NCBI RefSeq assembly: GCF_007988805.1 | Contig: NZ_BJUV01000016.1 | Coordinates: 24,545-88,544, forward strand | DNA length: 64,000 nucleotides | Origin: Frigoribacterium faeni | Lineage (GTDB): Bacteria > Actinomycetota > Actinomycetes > Actinomycetales > Microbacteriaceae | Direction: 5' to 3' | Part shown: piece by piece, positions 17,221 through 26,576 of the stretch | How positions within the stretch are numbered: the first letter of the stretch is position 1 | How the letters are laid out: the number at the start of each line of letters is the position of its first letter | Position numbers and translations under genes: made by a program | Notes under the pieces: model-generated | Told to the model about the DNA's origin: nothing | Seen by the model: the letters and a program-made list of their open reading frames with translations, nothing else | Databases searched by the model: none

Positions 17221-20200
17221 ATGGCAGCGATGACCGACGTGCTCGACCGCTTCTCCCCCGCCACCCGCGAGTGGTTCCGCGGGGCGTTCGCCGCGCCGAC
17301 CAGGGCTCAGGAGGGCGCGTGGACGGCCATCAGCCAGGGCGACCACGCGCTCGTGATCGCGCCCACCGGGTCGGGCAAGACGCTGGCGTCGTTCCTCTGG
17401 TCGATCGACTCCCTCGCCTCGACGCCCCCGCCCGACGAGAAGCTGCACCGCACGCGCGTGCTCTACATCTCGCCGTTGAAGGCGCTCGGCGTCGACGTCG
17501 AGCGCAACCTCCGGTCGCCGCTGGTGGGCATCACGCAGACGGCCCGGCGGCTCGGCACCGAGGCCCCCGACATCACGGTCGGCGTCCGCTCGGGCGACAC
17601 CAGCTCGAGCGACCGCGGCAAGCTCGCCCGCACGCCCACCGACATCCTCATCACGACGCCCGAGTCGCTCTACCTGATGCTCACCTCGCAGGCACGCGAG
17701 ACGCTCAAGGGCGTGCAGACCGTCATCATCGACGAGGTGCACGCCGTCGCGTCCACCAAGCGGGGCGCCCACCTCGCCCTCTCCCTCGAACGCCTCGACG
17801 CCCTGCTCGAGAAGCCGGCCCAGCGCATCGGCCTCAGCGCGACCGTCCGCCCGCCCGAGGAGGTGGCGCGGTTCCTGGCCGGGCCGGCTCCGGTCACCAT
17901 CGTCAACCCGCGCGCCGACAAGAAGTTCGACCTGCGCGTCGTCGTGCCCGTCGACGACATGACCGAACTCGGCACCGCGGCGCCGCTCGAGGGCTCCGCC
18001 GCGGGCGCCGCGCCGCAGGGCTCGATCTGGCCGCACGTCGAGGAGGGCATCGTCGATCTGATCGCCGAGCACCGCTCGACCATCGTCTTCTCCAACTCGC
18101 GTCGCCTCGCCGAACGCCTCACCGCCCGGCTCAACGACATCTGGATCGAACGTCAGGGCGGCGATCTCGAGGCGGCGGCGCACGCCACCGAACGGGCCCG
18201 GACGACCGCCGACTCCGCCGGGCTCGCCGAGGAGGCGCAGGGCGAGCTGGTCACGGTCGGCGCCCTCGCCGACGGCTCGTCCCCCGACGGCGACGATGTC
18301 GTCGACCCGTTCGCCCCCTCGCCCGTCTCGGCTCGCAACCTTGCCGTCGGCGGAGGAGCCCCCGCCCAGCTGATGGGCGGCTCCGGCCAGACCTCCGGCT
18401 CCGAGCCGCTGCTCGCCCGCGCCCACCACGGCTCGGTGTCGAAAGACCAGCGAGCCCTCATCGAGGACGACCTGAAGAGCGGCCGCCTGCGCTGCGTCGT
18501 CGCGACGAGCTCGCTCGAGCTCGGCATCGACATGGGCGCCGTCGACCTCGTGATCCAGGTCGAGTCGCCGCCGTCGGTCGCCAGCGGCCTGCAGCGCGTC
18601 GGCCGTGCCGGGCACCAGGTCGGCGAGACCTCGCGCGGCGTGCTGTTCCCCAAGCACCGGGCCGACCTGATCCACTCCGCCGTCGCGGCCGAGCGGATGG
18701 TCGCGGGCCTGATCGAAGAGCTGCGCGTGCCCACCAACCCGCTCGACGTGCTCGCCCAGCAGACGGTCGCCGCCGTCGCGCTCGACGAGCTCGACGCCGA
18801 CGAGTGGTTCGAGACCGTGCGACGCAGCGCCCCCTTCGCGACGTTGCCCCGGTCGGCGTTCGACGCCACCCTCGACCTGCTGAGCGGCAAGTACCCCTCC
18901 GACGAGTTCGCCGAGCTGCGACCCCGCATCGTCTGGGATCGCGTGCACGGCACCCTCACCGGTCGACCCGGCTCCCAGCGACTCGCCGTCACCAGCGGCG
19001 GGACGATCCCCGACCGGGGGCTCTTCGGCGTCTTCATGGTCGGCGAGAAGGCCGCCCGCGTCGGCGAGCTCGATGAGGAGATGGTCTACGAGTCGCGCGT
19101 CGGCGACGTCTTCGCCCTCGGGGCCACCAGCTGGCGCATCGAGGACATCACCCACGACCGGGTCCTCGTCTCGCCGGCCTACGGGCAGCCCGGCCGCGTC
19201 CCCTTCTGGAAGGGCGACGGCATCGGACGGCCCGCCGAGCTCGGCAAGGCGATCGGCGGCTACATCCGCGAGCTGTCGAACTCGAACGAGGCCGACGCCA
19301 CCACCCGGGTCGCGGCCGGGGGCCTCGACGAGCGCGCGGCCCGCAACCTCATCGCGTTCCTCACCGAGCAGAAGGCGGCCACCGCCTACGTCCCCACCGA
19401 CACGACCCTCGTCGTCGAACGGTTCCGCGACGAGCTCGGCGACTGGCGGCTCATCCTGCACTCGCCCTACGGGATGCAGGTCCACGCCCCCTGGGCCCTG
19501 GCGGTCTCGGCGCGCATCCGAGACCAGCTCGGGGTCGACGGCGGCGCGATGGCGGCCGACGACGGCATCGTCGTGCGCATCCCCGACACCGACGCCGAGC
19601 CTCCCGGGGCCGAGCTGTTCGCGTTCGAGCTCGACGACCTCGACGAGATCGTCACCGAGGAGGTCGGCGGCTCCGCCCTGTTCTCGTCGCGCTTCCGCGA
19701 GTGCGCGGCGCGCGCCCTGCTGCTGCCGCGCTACAACCCCGGCAAGCGGTCGCCGCTCTGGCAGCAGCGGCAGCGGTCGTCGCAACTGCTCGACGTCGCC
19801 CGGAAGTACCCGCAGTTCCCGATCGTGCTCGAGGCCGTGCGCGAGGTGCTGCAGGACGTCTACGACCTGCCCGCCCTGATGAGCCTCACCCGCGATCTCG
19901 CGAGCCGCACCGTGCGCATCGTCGAGACCGAGACCGAGGTCCCCTCGCCCTTCGCGCGCTCGTTGCTGTTCGGCTACGTGGCCGCCTTCATGTACGAGGG
20001 CGACTCGCCCCTGGCCGAACGTCGCGCGGCGGCGCTGTCGCTCGACTCGACGCTGCTGCAGGAGCTCCTCGGGCGGGCCGAGCTGCGCGAGCTGCTCGAC
20101 GCCGACGTCATCGACCAGCACGAGCTCGAGCTGCAGCGCCTCGCGCCCGACCGCCGCGCCCGCGACATCGAGGGCGTCGTCGACCTGCTCCGTCTGCTCG

Positions 20201-22209
20201 GCCCGCTCACCACCGACGAGATCATCGACCGCAGCTGGTTGTCCGCCACCCTCGTCACCGGCGACGTCGCCGCCCGCGACGACGCCCACCGCGCCCTCGA
20301 GACCGCCCTCACCGACCTCGCCTGGTCGAACCGCGTGCTGCGGTTCACCCACGCCGGCGTGGTGCGCTGGGCGGGCATCGAAGACGCCTCGCGCCTCCGC
20401 GACGCCCTGGGGGTCGCCCTGCCGATCGGCGTGCCGACCGCGTTCGTCGAACCCGTCGACGACCCGCTCGGCGACCTGATCGGCCGGTTCGCCCGCACCC
20501 ACGGCCCCTTCACGCCCGCGATGGTCGCCGACCGTCTCGGCCTCGGCACGGCCGTGGTGCTCGACACGCTGCGCAAGCTCGCCACCCAGCGCCGGGTAAT
20601 CGAGGGCGAGTTCCGCCCGAGGCAGCAGGGCAGCGAGTGGTGCGACTCCGAGGTGCTGCGTCGCCTCCGCGGGAAGTCCCTGGCCGCCCTCCGGCACGAG
20701 GTCGAGCCCGTCGCCCCCGAGACGCTCGGCCGGTTCCTGCCCGCCTGGCAGCACGTCGCGACCGGGCTCAAGGGCTCGGGGCTCCGCGGGCTCGACGGCG
20801 TGCTGCAGGTCGTCGACCAGCTCAGCGGGGTCTCGCTGCCCGCCTCCGCCTGGGAGACCCTCATCCTGCCCGCCCGCGTCACCGACTACAGCCCCGCGAT
20901 GCTCGACGAGCTCACCGCCACCGGCGACGTCATCTGGTCGGGCACCGGCACGCTTCCCGGCAACGACGGCTGGGTCAGCCTGCATCTCGCCGACGGCGCC
21001 CAGGTCACCCTCCCCGAGCCTGCGGGCACCGAGACCGACGACCTGCAGCGCGAGGTGCTCGCCGCGTTGGCCGGCGGCGGCGCGTACTTCTTCCGGCAGC
21101 TGTCCGACGCCGTCGGCAGCACCGACGACGACGCCCTGGTCACCGCGATCTGGCAGCTCGTCTGGGCCGGGCAGATCACCAACGACACCTTCGCCCCGCT
21201 CCGCACCCAGGTGGGCGGCGGCCGGACGCCCCGGCCCCGGACGCCGACCCGGTCGCGCTCGTCGTACCGCAGCCGCGGCCGCATCGCCATGCCCCGCCAG
21301 GCCGGCCCCCCGACCGTGGGCGGGCGCTGGTCGCTGCTTCCGCTGGCCGAGCCCGACGGCACGATCCGAGCGGCCGCGACCGCCGAGATCCTGCTCGAAC
21401 GGCACGGCGTGGTGACCCGCGGCGCCGTGGTGAACGAGGGCGTGCGAGGCGGCTTCTCGACCGCGTACAAGGTGCTCAGCGGCTTCGAGGAGACCGGGCG
21501 TGCCCGCCGCGGCTACTTCGTCGAGGGGCTCGGAGCGGCGCAGTTCGCGACCGGCCCCACCGTCGACCGGCTGCGATCGTTCGTCCGCGACGACGGCGAC
21601 CGGCGCGACGACGAGACCCTCGTCGCCGCCGGGCGGCAACGGGATGTCCCCGTCGTCACCCTCGCGGCGACCGACCCGGCCAACCCCTACGGCGCCGCCC
21701 TGCCCTGGCCCGGCCAGACGCTCGACGGCGCACCCGCCGACGAGGCCGCCGCGGCGGCGAGCGCAGCGGCTCGGGCGGCCGGCGCGGCGGCGGCGACCAC
21801 GGCGACCGGAGCGGGCGCGCGCGGGGAGGCGGGCTCCGCGGGCGACGCGACCCGTGCCTCCTCGACGGCCGGCGCGGCGGAGAAGGGCGACACCGCAGGA
21901 GGCGCGGGCGCGAAGAAGAGGTCGGGTCACCGCCCGGGCCGCAAGGCCGGATCGCTCGTGGTGCTGGTCGACGGGCGCCTCGTCGTCTACGTCGAACGGG
22001 GCGGCAAGACGGTGCTCACCTTCGGCGAGCCCGACGAGCGCGAGCTCGCCCTGGCGGCGGCATCGCTCGCGGCGACCGTGCGCACGCGGCTCGGCAAGCT
22101 CGCGGTCGAGCGCGTCGACGGCGAGTTCGTGCTCGGCACGCCGCTCGGCGACGCCCTGCGCGACGCCGGGTTCGCTCCCACCCCCAGCGGCGTCCGGCTG
22201 CGGAGCTGA
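17221..22209 (+). CDS. lhr: Lhr-family ATP-dependent helicase
   Basis: The ~1660-residue protein is a full-length long Lhr helicase, a 3'-5' single-stranded-DNA translocase linked to DNA repair. Motifs seen are Walker A in APTGSGKTLASFLW (about 50), the DEVH box in IIDEVHAVAS, SATVR (motif III), ELGIDMGAVDLV (motif V) and QRVGRAGH (motif VI). A long C-terminal half follows with winged-helix and Lhr-specific regions, plus an Ala-rich low-complexity insert near residues 1505-1570. ATG 17221 has GGAGGT 11 bases upstream; ATG 17200 and 17230 are alternatives. It ends 3 bases before nei2; this pairing is conserved in Actinobacteria and supports a joint repair role. Confidence 0.95.
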   Translation: MAAMTDVLDRFSPATREWFRGAFAAPTRAQEGAWTAISQGDHALVIAPTGSGKTLASFLWSIDSLASTPPPDEKLHRTRVLYISPLKALGVDVERNLRSPLVGITQTARRLGTEAPDITVGVRSGDTSSSDRGKLARTPTDILITTPESLYLMLTSQARETLKGVQTVIIDEVHAVASTKRGAHLALSLERLDALLEKPAQRIGLSATVRPPEEVARFLAGPAPVTIVNPRADKKFDLRVVVPVDDMTELGTAAPLEGSAAGAAPQGSIWPHVEEGIVDLIAEHRSTIVFSNSRRLAERLTARLNDIWIERQGGDLEAAAHATERARTTADSAGLAEEAQGELVTVGALADGSSPDGDDVVDPFAPSPVSARNLAVGGGAPAQLMGGSGQTSGSEPLLARAHHGSVSKDQRALIEDDLKSGRLRCVVATSSLELGIDMGAVDLVIQVESPPSVASGLQRVGRAGHQVGETSRGVLFPKHRADLIHSAVAAERMVAGLIEELRVPTNPLDVLAQQTVAAVALDELDADEWFETVRRSAPFATLPRSAFDATLDLLSGKYPSDEFAELRPRIVWDRVHGTLTGRPGSQRLAVTSGGTIPDRGLFGVFMVGEKAARVGELDEEMVYESRVGDVFALGATSWRIEDITHDRVLVSPAYGQPGRVPFWKGDGIGRPAELGKAIGGYIRELSNSNEADATTRVAAGGLDERAARNLIAFLTEQKAATAYVPTDTTLVVERFRDELGDWRLILHSPYGMQVHAPWALAVSARIRDQLGVDGGAMAADDGIVVRIPDTDAEPPGAELFAFELDDLDEIVTEEVGGSALFSSRFRECAARALLLPRYNPGKRSPLWQQRQRSSQLLDVARKYPQFPIVLEAVREVLQDVYDLPALMSLTRDLASRTVRIVETETEVPSPFARSLLFGYVAAFMYEGDSPLAERRAAALSLDSTLLQELLGRAELRELLDADVIDQHELELQRLAPDRRARDIEGVVDLLRLLGPLTTDEIIDRSWLSATLVTGDVAARDDAHRALETALTDLAWSNRVLRFTHAGVVRWAGIEDASRLRDALGVALPIGVPTAFVEPVDDPLGDLIGRFARTHGPFTPAMVADRLGLGTAVVLDTLRKLATQRRVIEGEFRPRQQGSEWCDSEVLRRLRGKSLAALRHEVEPVAPETLGRFLPAWQHVATGLKGSGLRGLDGVLQVVDQLSGVSLPASAWETLILPARVTDYSPAMLDELTATGDVIWSGTGTLPGNDGWVSLHLADGAQVTLPEPAGTETDDLQREVLAALAGGGAYFFRQLSDAVGSTDDDALVTAIWQLVWAGQITNDTFAPLRTQVGGGRTPRPRTPTRSRSSYRSRGRIAMPRQAGPPTVGGRWSLLPLAEPDGTIRAAATAEILLERHGVVTRGAVVNEGVRGGFSTAYKVLSGFEETGRARRGYFVEGLGAAQFATGPTVDRLRSFVRDDGDRRDDETLVAAGRQRDVPVVTLAATDPANPYGAALPWPGQTLDGAPADEAAAAASAAARAAGAAAATTATGAGARGEAGSAGDATRASSTAGAAEKGDTAGGAGAKKRSGHRPGRKAGSLVVLVDGRLVVYVERGGKTVLTFGEPDERELALAAASLAATVRTRLGKLAVERVDGEFVLGTPLGDALRDAGFAPTPSGVRLRS

Positions 22210-22212
22210 CCG

Positions 22213-22989
22213 ATGCCCGAAGGAGACACCGTCTACCGCGCCGCGAAGAACCTCGACGCGGTGCTGCACGGCCAGACGCTGACCGCGAGCGACTTCCGGG
22301 TGCCCGCGTTCGCGACCGTCGATCTCGCCGGAGAGGTCGTCGACGACGTCATCGCGCGGGGCAAGCACCTGCTGCACCACATCGGCGACCTGACCCTGCA
22401 CACGCACCTCAAGATGGAGGGCTCCTGGCACGTCTACAAGCACGGGACGAAGTGGCGTCGACCGGCGTACCAGGCGCGGGTCGTGCTCGAGACGGCCGAC
22501 TGGGTGGCCGTCGGGTTCGACCTCGGCATCGTCGAACTCGTGGCCCGCGACGACGACGACAGCGTCGTGTCCTACCTCGGCCCCGACCTGCTCGGACCCG
22601 ACTGGGACGCCGCGATCGCCCTCGCCAACCTCGAGGCCGATCCGACGCGCGAGGTCGGGCTCGCCCTGCTCGATCAGCGGGTGCTGGCCGGGGTGGGCAA
22701 CGTCTACCGCAACGAGCTCTGCTTCCTGCGCGGGGTGCTGCCGACCCGCCCGGTCGGCGAGGTCGAGAACCGGCCGAAGCTGATCGATCTCGCGCACCGG
22801 CTGATCGTCGCCAACAAGGACCGCGTCGAGCGCACCACCACCGGCACGCTCCGGGGCACGACCGACTGGGTCTACGGCCGAGCCGGCAAGCCCTGCCTGC
22901 GCTGCGGCACGAAGATCCGGCGCGGCGAGCTCGGCGAGAGCGAGCTCGAGCTGCGCGAGACGTACTGGTGCCCGCACTGCCAGAGCTGA
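22213..22989 (+). CDS. nei: Endonuclease VIII-like DNA glycosylase/AP lyase (Nei2 type)
   Basis: The 258-residue enzyme of the Fpg/Nei family excises oxidised pyrimidines and cleaves the AP site. It starts PEGDTVYRAAKNL, with the catalytic Pro2 and Glu3. It contains the H2TH region (LDQRVLAGVGNVYRNELCF) and ends in a zinc finger with CLRC and CPHC pairs. TTVRE-type Fpg features are lacking, so Nei/Nei2 is preferred. The start is 4 bases after the lhr stop, so translation is coupled and the two act as one repair unit. Confidence 0.95.
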   Translation: MPEGDTVYRAAKNLDAVLHGQTLTASDFRVPAFATVDLAGEVVDDVIARGKHLLHHIGDLTLHTHLKMEGSWHVYKHGTKWRRPAYQARVVLETADWVAVGFDLGIVELVARDDDDSVVSYLGPDLLGPDWDAAIALANLEADPTREVGLALLDQRVLAGVGNVYRNELCFLRGVLPTRPVGEVENRPKLIDLAHRLIVANKDRVERTTTGTLRGTTDWVYGRAGKPCLRCGTKIRRGELGESELELRETYWCPHCQS

Positions 22990-23072
22990 CCGCCCCGCAG
23001 CGCGCGACCGCACCGGCCCGTGTCCGACCGCACCGGCCAGGGTGCGACCGAACCGGCCCCGCGCGCGACCTC
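22990..23072. repeat. Short tandem repeats after nei2
   Basis: Three imperfect copies of a unit like GCGACCGCACCGGCC/CGACCGAACCGGCC follow the nei2 stop, flanked by GCGCGCGACC at both ends. It is another GC-rich intergenic repeat but is not the GGGGTGYGGCGCC family. Function unknown. Confidence 0.55.
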
Positions 23073-23120
23073 GTGTGACGCCCCGTGACGCGCCCGCCTC
23101 TCCACCCCAGGTGACGTGCC

Positions 23121-23126
23121 TACGAT
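23121..23126 (+). promoter_or_regulatory. -10 box for the first peroxiredoxin-like gene
   Basis: TACGAT, about 55 bases before ATG 23182. The transcript should have a ~50-base leader with the GAGAGG ribosome-binding site seen at 23171. The paralogue at 23995 has the same TACGAT at 23952. Confidence 0.5.
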
Positions 23127-23181
23127 CGGCGACACCCGACCGGGCCGTACCCGACGAGCCGGTCACCGCGAGAGGACGACC

Positions 23182-23874
23182 ATGTCGAACGCCAGCACGC
23201 CCCGCCCCACCGCCACGATCGCCGAGCAGGTGACCGAGTTCGACGAGGGCTTCACCGCTCAGATCGGCCCCGACTTCTCGAAGGTCTTCGCCGACGAGCA
23301 GAGCGCCCTGCGCGAGGCCGGGGTGCCCGACGACGCCGTCAAGCCCGGCGACACCGTCGTCGAGGCGACCCTGCTGACGCCCCGCGGCGACGAGGTCTCG
23401 CTCGCCGAGACGGTCGGCGAGGGCCCGGCCGTGCTCGTCTTCTACCGCGGCGCCTGGTGCCCGTACTGCAACCTGACCCTGAAGACCTACCAGGCCGAGC
23501 TCCTGCCGCGTCTGCGCGAGCGGGGCGTCGCGCTCGTCGCGATCAGCCCGCAGACCCCCGAGGGCTCCGAGGCGTCGGTGACGAACGGCAGCCTCGAGTT
23601 CCCCGTGCTGTCCGACCCCGGCAACGTGCTCAGCCGCGCGCTCGGCATCCGCACCGAGCCGAGCGCCGACGCCCGCGCCGTGCACACCGAGCTCGGCTTC
23701 GACGTCGCCGACAGCAACGCCGACGCGACGGGCGACATCCCGTTCCCGACCGTGCTCGTCGTCGACGCCGACGGCACCGTCGTCTTCGCCGACGTCCACA
23801 CCGACTACACCACCCGCACCGAGGTCGACGAGATCGTCGCCGCCCTCGACCTGCTGGAGGCGCGGACGGCCTGA
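23182..23874 (+). CDS. Peroxiredoxin-like (AhpC/TSA) protein, copy 1
   Basis: The 230-residue thioredoxin-fold protein has the active-site segment VFYRGAWCPYCNLTLKTYQ (about 90-108) with a CxxC, characteristic of the peroxiredoxin-like group rather than classical 2-Cys peroxiredoxins. It should reduce peroxides or act as a thiol oxidoreductase in the cytosol. Start ATG 23182 is preceded by GAGAGG. It is a tandem paralogue of the next gene; the two share long near-identical DNA stretches around the active site and around the LGFDVADSNAD segment. Confidence 0.9.
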   Translation: MSNASTPRPTATIAEQVTEFDEGFTAQIGPDFSKVFADEQSALREAGVPDDAVKPGDTVVEATLLTPRGDEVSLAETVGEGPAVLVFYRGAWCPYCNLTLKTYQAELLPRLRERGVALVAISPQTPEGSEASVTNGSLEFPVLSDPGNVLSRALGIRTEPSADARAVHTELGFDVADSNADATGDIPFPTVLVVDADGTVVFADVHTDYTTRTEVDEIVAALDLLEARTA

Positions 23875-23951
23875 CCGGCATCGGTCGCCCCCGCGTCCGC
23901 TCCCGTCCCGAGCCCGCCCGCCCCGCACGGCGCTCTCCGACCCCCTTCCAC

Positions 23952-23957
23952 TACGAT
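23952..23957 (+). promoter_or_regulatory. -10 box for the second peroxiredoxin-like gene
   Basis: TACGAT about 38 bases before ATG 23995, with a GAGAGG ribosome-binding site. The second gene therefore has its own promoter, copied with the gene. Confidence 0.5.
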
Positions 23958-23994
23958 CAGGGGTCTGAACCCGTCAGAACCCGAGAGGACCGCC

Positions 23995-24666
23995 ATGTCG
24001 CCGAAGGCCATCGCCGAGCAGGTCGTCGAGTTCAACGAGGGGTTCAACGCCGAGATCGGGCCCGACCTGACCGCCGTCTTCGACGCCGAGCAGGAGCAGC
24101 TGCGGGCCCTCGGCGTCCCCGCCGACGCCGTGCGGGTCGGCGACCAGATCGTCGACGCCGCGCTGCTGACCCCCACCGGCGACGACGTCCTGCTGCTCGA
24201 CGCGTTCGGCGGCTCACCCGCGGTCGTCGTCTTCTACCGCGGCGCCTGGTGCCCGTACTGCAACCTGACGCTCAAGACCTACCAGGAGGACCTGCTGCCG
24301 GCGCTGCGGAAACGCGGGGTCGAGCTCGTCGCGGTGAGCCCCCAGACGCCGGTCGGCTCCGAGAAGTCGGTCGCCCAGGGCGACCTCGAGTTCACCGTGC
24401 TGTCCGACCCCGGCAACGTGCTCAGCCGCGGGCTCGGCATCGTGACCCAGCCCACGGCGGGAGCCCGAGGCGTGCACGCCCAGCTCGGCTTCGACGTCGC
24501 CGACAGCAACGCCGACCACACGGCCGAGATCCCGTTCCCGACCGTGCTCGTCGTCGACGCCGACGGCCGCGTCGTGTTCGTCGACATCCACACCGACTAC
24601 ACCAGCCGCACCGAGGTGTCGCTCGTGCTCGAGACCCTCGACCTGCTCGAGATCGGCGTCCTCTAG
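23995..24666 (+). CDS. Peroxiredoxin-like (AhpC/TSA) protein, copy 2
   Basis: The 223-residue paralogue of the preceding protein has the same FYRGAWCPYCNLTLKTYQ active site, SPQTPVGSEKSVA loop and C-terminal VLVVDADGRVVFVDIHTDY strand. Divergence is concentrated at the N-terminal ~70 residues and the last ~15, whereas central blocks are nearly identical at DNA level, suggesting recent duplication or gene conversion. Substrate specificity may differ between the copies. It is followed by ~170 bp of GC-rich repeats without a gene. Confidence 0.9.
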   Translation: MSPKAIAEQVVEFNEGFNAEIGPDLTAVFDAEQEQLRALGVPADAVRVGDQIVDAALLTPTGDDVLLLDAFGGSPAVVVFYRGAWCPYCNLTLKTYQEDLLPALRKRGVELVAVSPQTPVGSEKSVAQGDLEFTVLSDPGNVLSRGLGIVTQPTAGARGVHAQLGFDVADSNADHTAEIPFPTVLVVDADGRVVFVDIHTDYTSRTEVSLVLETLDLLEIGVL

Positions 24667-24834
24667 CCGACGGCGCCTCCGGCCGACCGGACCGGTCAGG
24701 ACGACGCGACCCGGTCCCCCGACGACCGGACGGGACTAGACGGGTCAGGCCGACGCGACCCGCGCCTCCCGACGACGGCAGGGGCCGGTCGACGCGATGA
24801 GCGCCTCCCGACCCCTGCGACGCAGGACCCGCGA

Positions 24835-26379
24835 TCAGTCGCGGGGCGCGACGGCTCCCGTGGGCTCGGGCGCCTCCTCGCCGAGGCCGACGCGCGAGTG
24901 CCGCCGCCCGTACGAGAGGTACACGACGACGCCGAGCACGAGCCAGGCGCCGAAGCGCGCCCAGGTGAGCGTCGTGAGGTTGAGCATAAGCCAGACGCAG
25001 AGCGCCGCCGAGAGGATCGGCAGCACCGGCGACAGCGGCACCCGGAACGCGCGCGGCAGGTCGGGGCGCTTGCGGCGCAGCACGATCACGCCGATGCTGA
25101 CCAGCACGAAGGCCGAGAGCGTGCCGATGTTGATCATCTCCTCGAGCACCCCGACGTCGGTGAAGGCCGCGACGAACGCGACGACGGTTCCGGCGATGAC
25201 CTGGATGCGCACGGGGGTCTTGCGGGTCGGGCTGGTCTTGGCGAGCCAGCGGGGCAGCAGTCCGTCGCGGCTCATCGAGAACACGATGCGCGAGAGGCCG
25301 AGCAGCAGGACCATGATCACCGTGGTCAGACCGGCGAGCGCGCCGATCGAGATGATGCCGGCGGCCCAGTCGGCGCCGACCAGTCGGAACGCGGTCGCGA
25401 GCGAGGGGTCGTCCTCGCCGGCGAGGTCGCGGTACGACACCATGCCGGTGAGCACGATCGAGACGAGCACGTAGAGCACCGTGACGACCGCGAGGCCGAG
25501 GAAGATGCCCCGCGGCAGGGTCTTCTGCGGGTTCTTGACCTCTTCGGCGCTGGTCGCGACGACGTCGAATCCGATGAACGCGAAGAACACCAGCGACGCG
25601 GCGGCGAGCAGCCCGAAGACCCCGTACTGGGCGGGGGCCGCGCCGGTCAGCCACGAGAACATCGACTGCGACCAGGTGTCGCTCGCCCCGGCCCCGGTGG
25701 CGCTCGGCTCGGCGGCGGGCACGAACGGCGAGTAGTTCGCGGCCCGCACGAAGAAGAAGCCGACCACGATGACGAACAGGACGATGACGACCTTGATGAT
25801 CGTGAACACGGCGCCCACGCGGGCCGTGAGCTGGGTGCCCGCGACCAGCAGGGCGGTGAAGACGGCGACGATGAGGAACGCCGGCCAGCTGACCTCGATG
25901 CCGCCGAGCATGAACGTCGGCGGGATGCCGATGCCGAACGTGTCGAAGGCCGACGCGAGGTAGACGCCCCAGTACTTGGCGAGCACGGCGGAGGCGGTGA
26001 ACATCTCGAGGATGAGGTCCCACCCGATGATCCAGGCGAGGAACTCGCCCATCGTGGCGTAGGTGAACGTGTACGCGCTGCCCGCGACGGGGATCGTCGA
26101 GGCGAACTCGGCGTAGCACATGATGGCGAGGCCGCAGGTGAGCGCGGCGAGCACGAACGACAGCGTGACCGAGGGCCCGGCGTAGTTCGCGGCGGCGTTG
26201 GCGCCGACCGAGAAGATGCCGGCGCCGACCGCGACCGCGACGCCCATCAGCGTGAGGTCCCAGGTGCCGAGCGAGCGCTTCAGGCCGTTCTCCGACCCGA
26301 GCGAGTCGGCGATCGACGACTCGACCGACTTCGTGCGCCAGATGCTCCGCGGCCCTCTGGCCCTGGTGGGGTTCGCCAT
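24835..26379 (-). CDS. APC-superfamily amino acid permease
   Basis: The 514-residue protein has about 12 TM segments and the APC signature at the start of the membrane domain (WDLTLMGVAVAVGAGIFSVG, about 38-57). It also has the GFDVVATSAEEVKNPQKTLPRG loop found in cationic amino acid transporters of the YfnA/CAT type. It should take up amino acids by proton symport; the substrate is not predictable. Start ATG 26379 is preceded by GAGGAGACGAC. The frame is open much further upstream, but that part is unconserved. Confidence 0.93.
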   Translation of the reverse strand: MANPTRARGPRSIWRTKSVESSIADSLGSENGLKRSLGTWDLTLMGVAVAVGAGIFSVGANAAANYAGPSVTLSFVLAALTCGLAIMCYAEFASTIPVAGSAYTFTYATMGEFLAWIIGWDLILEMFTASAVLAKYWGVYLASAFDTFGIGIPPTFMLGGIEVSWPAFLIVAVFTALLVAGTQLTARVGAVFTIIKVVIVLFVIVVGFFFVRAANYSPFVPAAEPSATGAGASDTWSQSMFSWLTGAAPAQYGVFGLLAAASLVFFAFIGFDVVATSAEEVKNPQKTLPRGIFLGLAVVTVLYVLVSIVLTGMVSYRDLAGEDDPSLATAFRLVGADWAAGIISIGALAGLTTVIMVLLLGLSRIVFSMSRDGLLPRWLAKTSPTRKTPVRIQVIAGTVVAFVAAFTDVGVLEEMINIGTLSAFVLVSIGVIVLRRKRPDLPRAFRVPLSPVLPILSAALCVWLMLNLTTLTWARFGAWLVLGVVVYLSYGRRHSRVGLGEEAPEPTGAVAPRD

Positions 26380-26562
26380 GTCGTCTCCTCGTTCGACGGC
26401 GTCGACCCCCGTTCGGGGACGACGCGCCAGCATACAAGGAGGCACGGCCCCGTGACGAGGCCGCCCCGGCCCCGAGGAGGCGCGGGTCGTCCTCCCCAGG
26501 ACGCCGCGGCCCGGTGGTCCTCCACAGCGGTCCGCACGCACTCGAACGGCGCGGGGCGCTCT

Positions 26563-26568
26563 CGTACG
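26563..26568 (+). promoter_or_regulatory. -10 box for propeller gene 1
   Basis: TACGAT in the context CTCGTACGATGG, 8 bases before GTG 26577, so the mRNA is leaderless or nearly so. The same CTCGTACGATGG word precedes the paralogue at 28657. Confidence 0.55.
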
Positions 26569-26576
26569 ATGGCCGC

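Noticed and set aside
16333..23928. 2531-codon minus-strand open frame
   Set aside because: It is antisense to lhr, nei2 and the first peroxiredoxin-like gene, with no recognisable domain.
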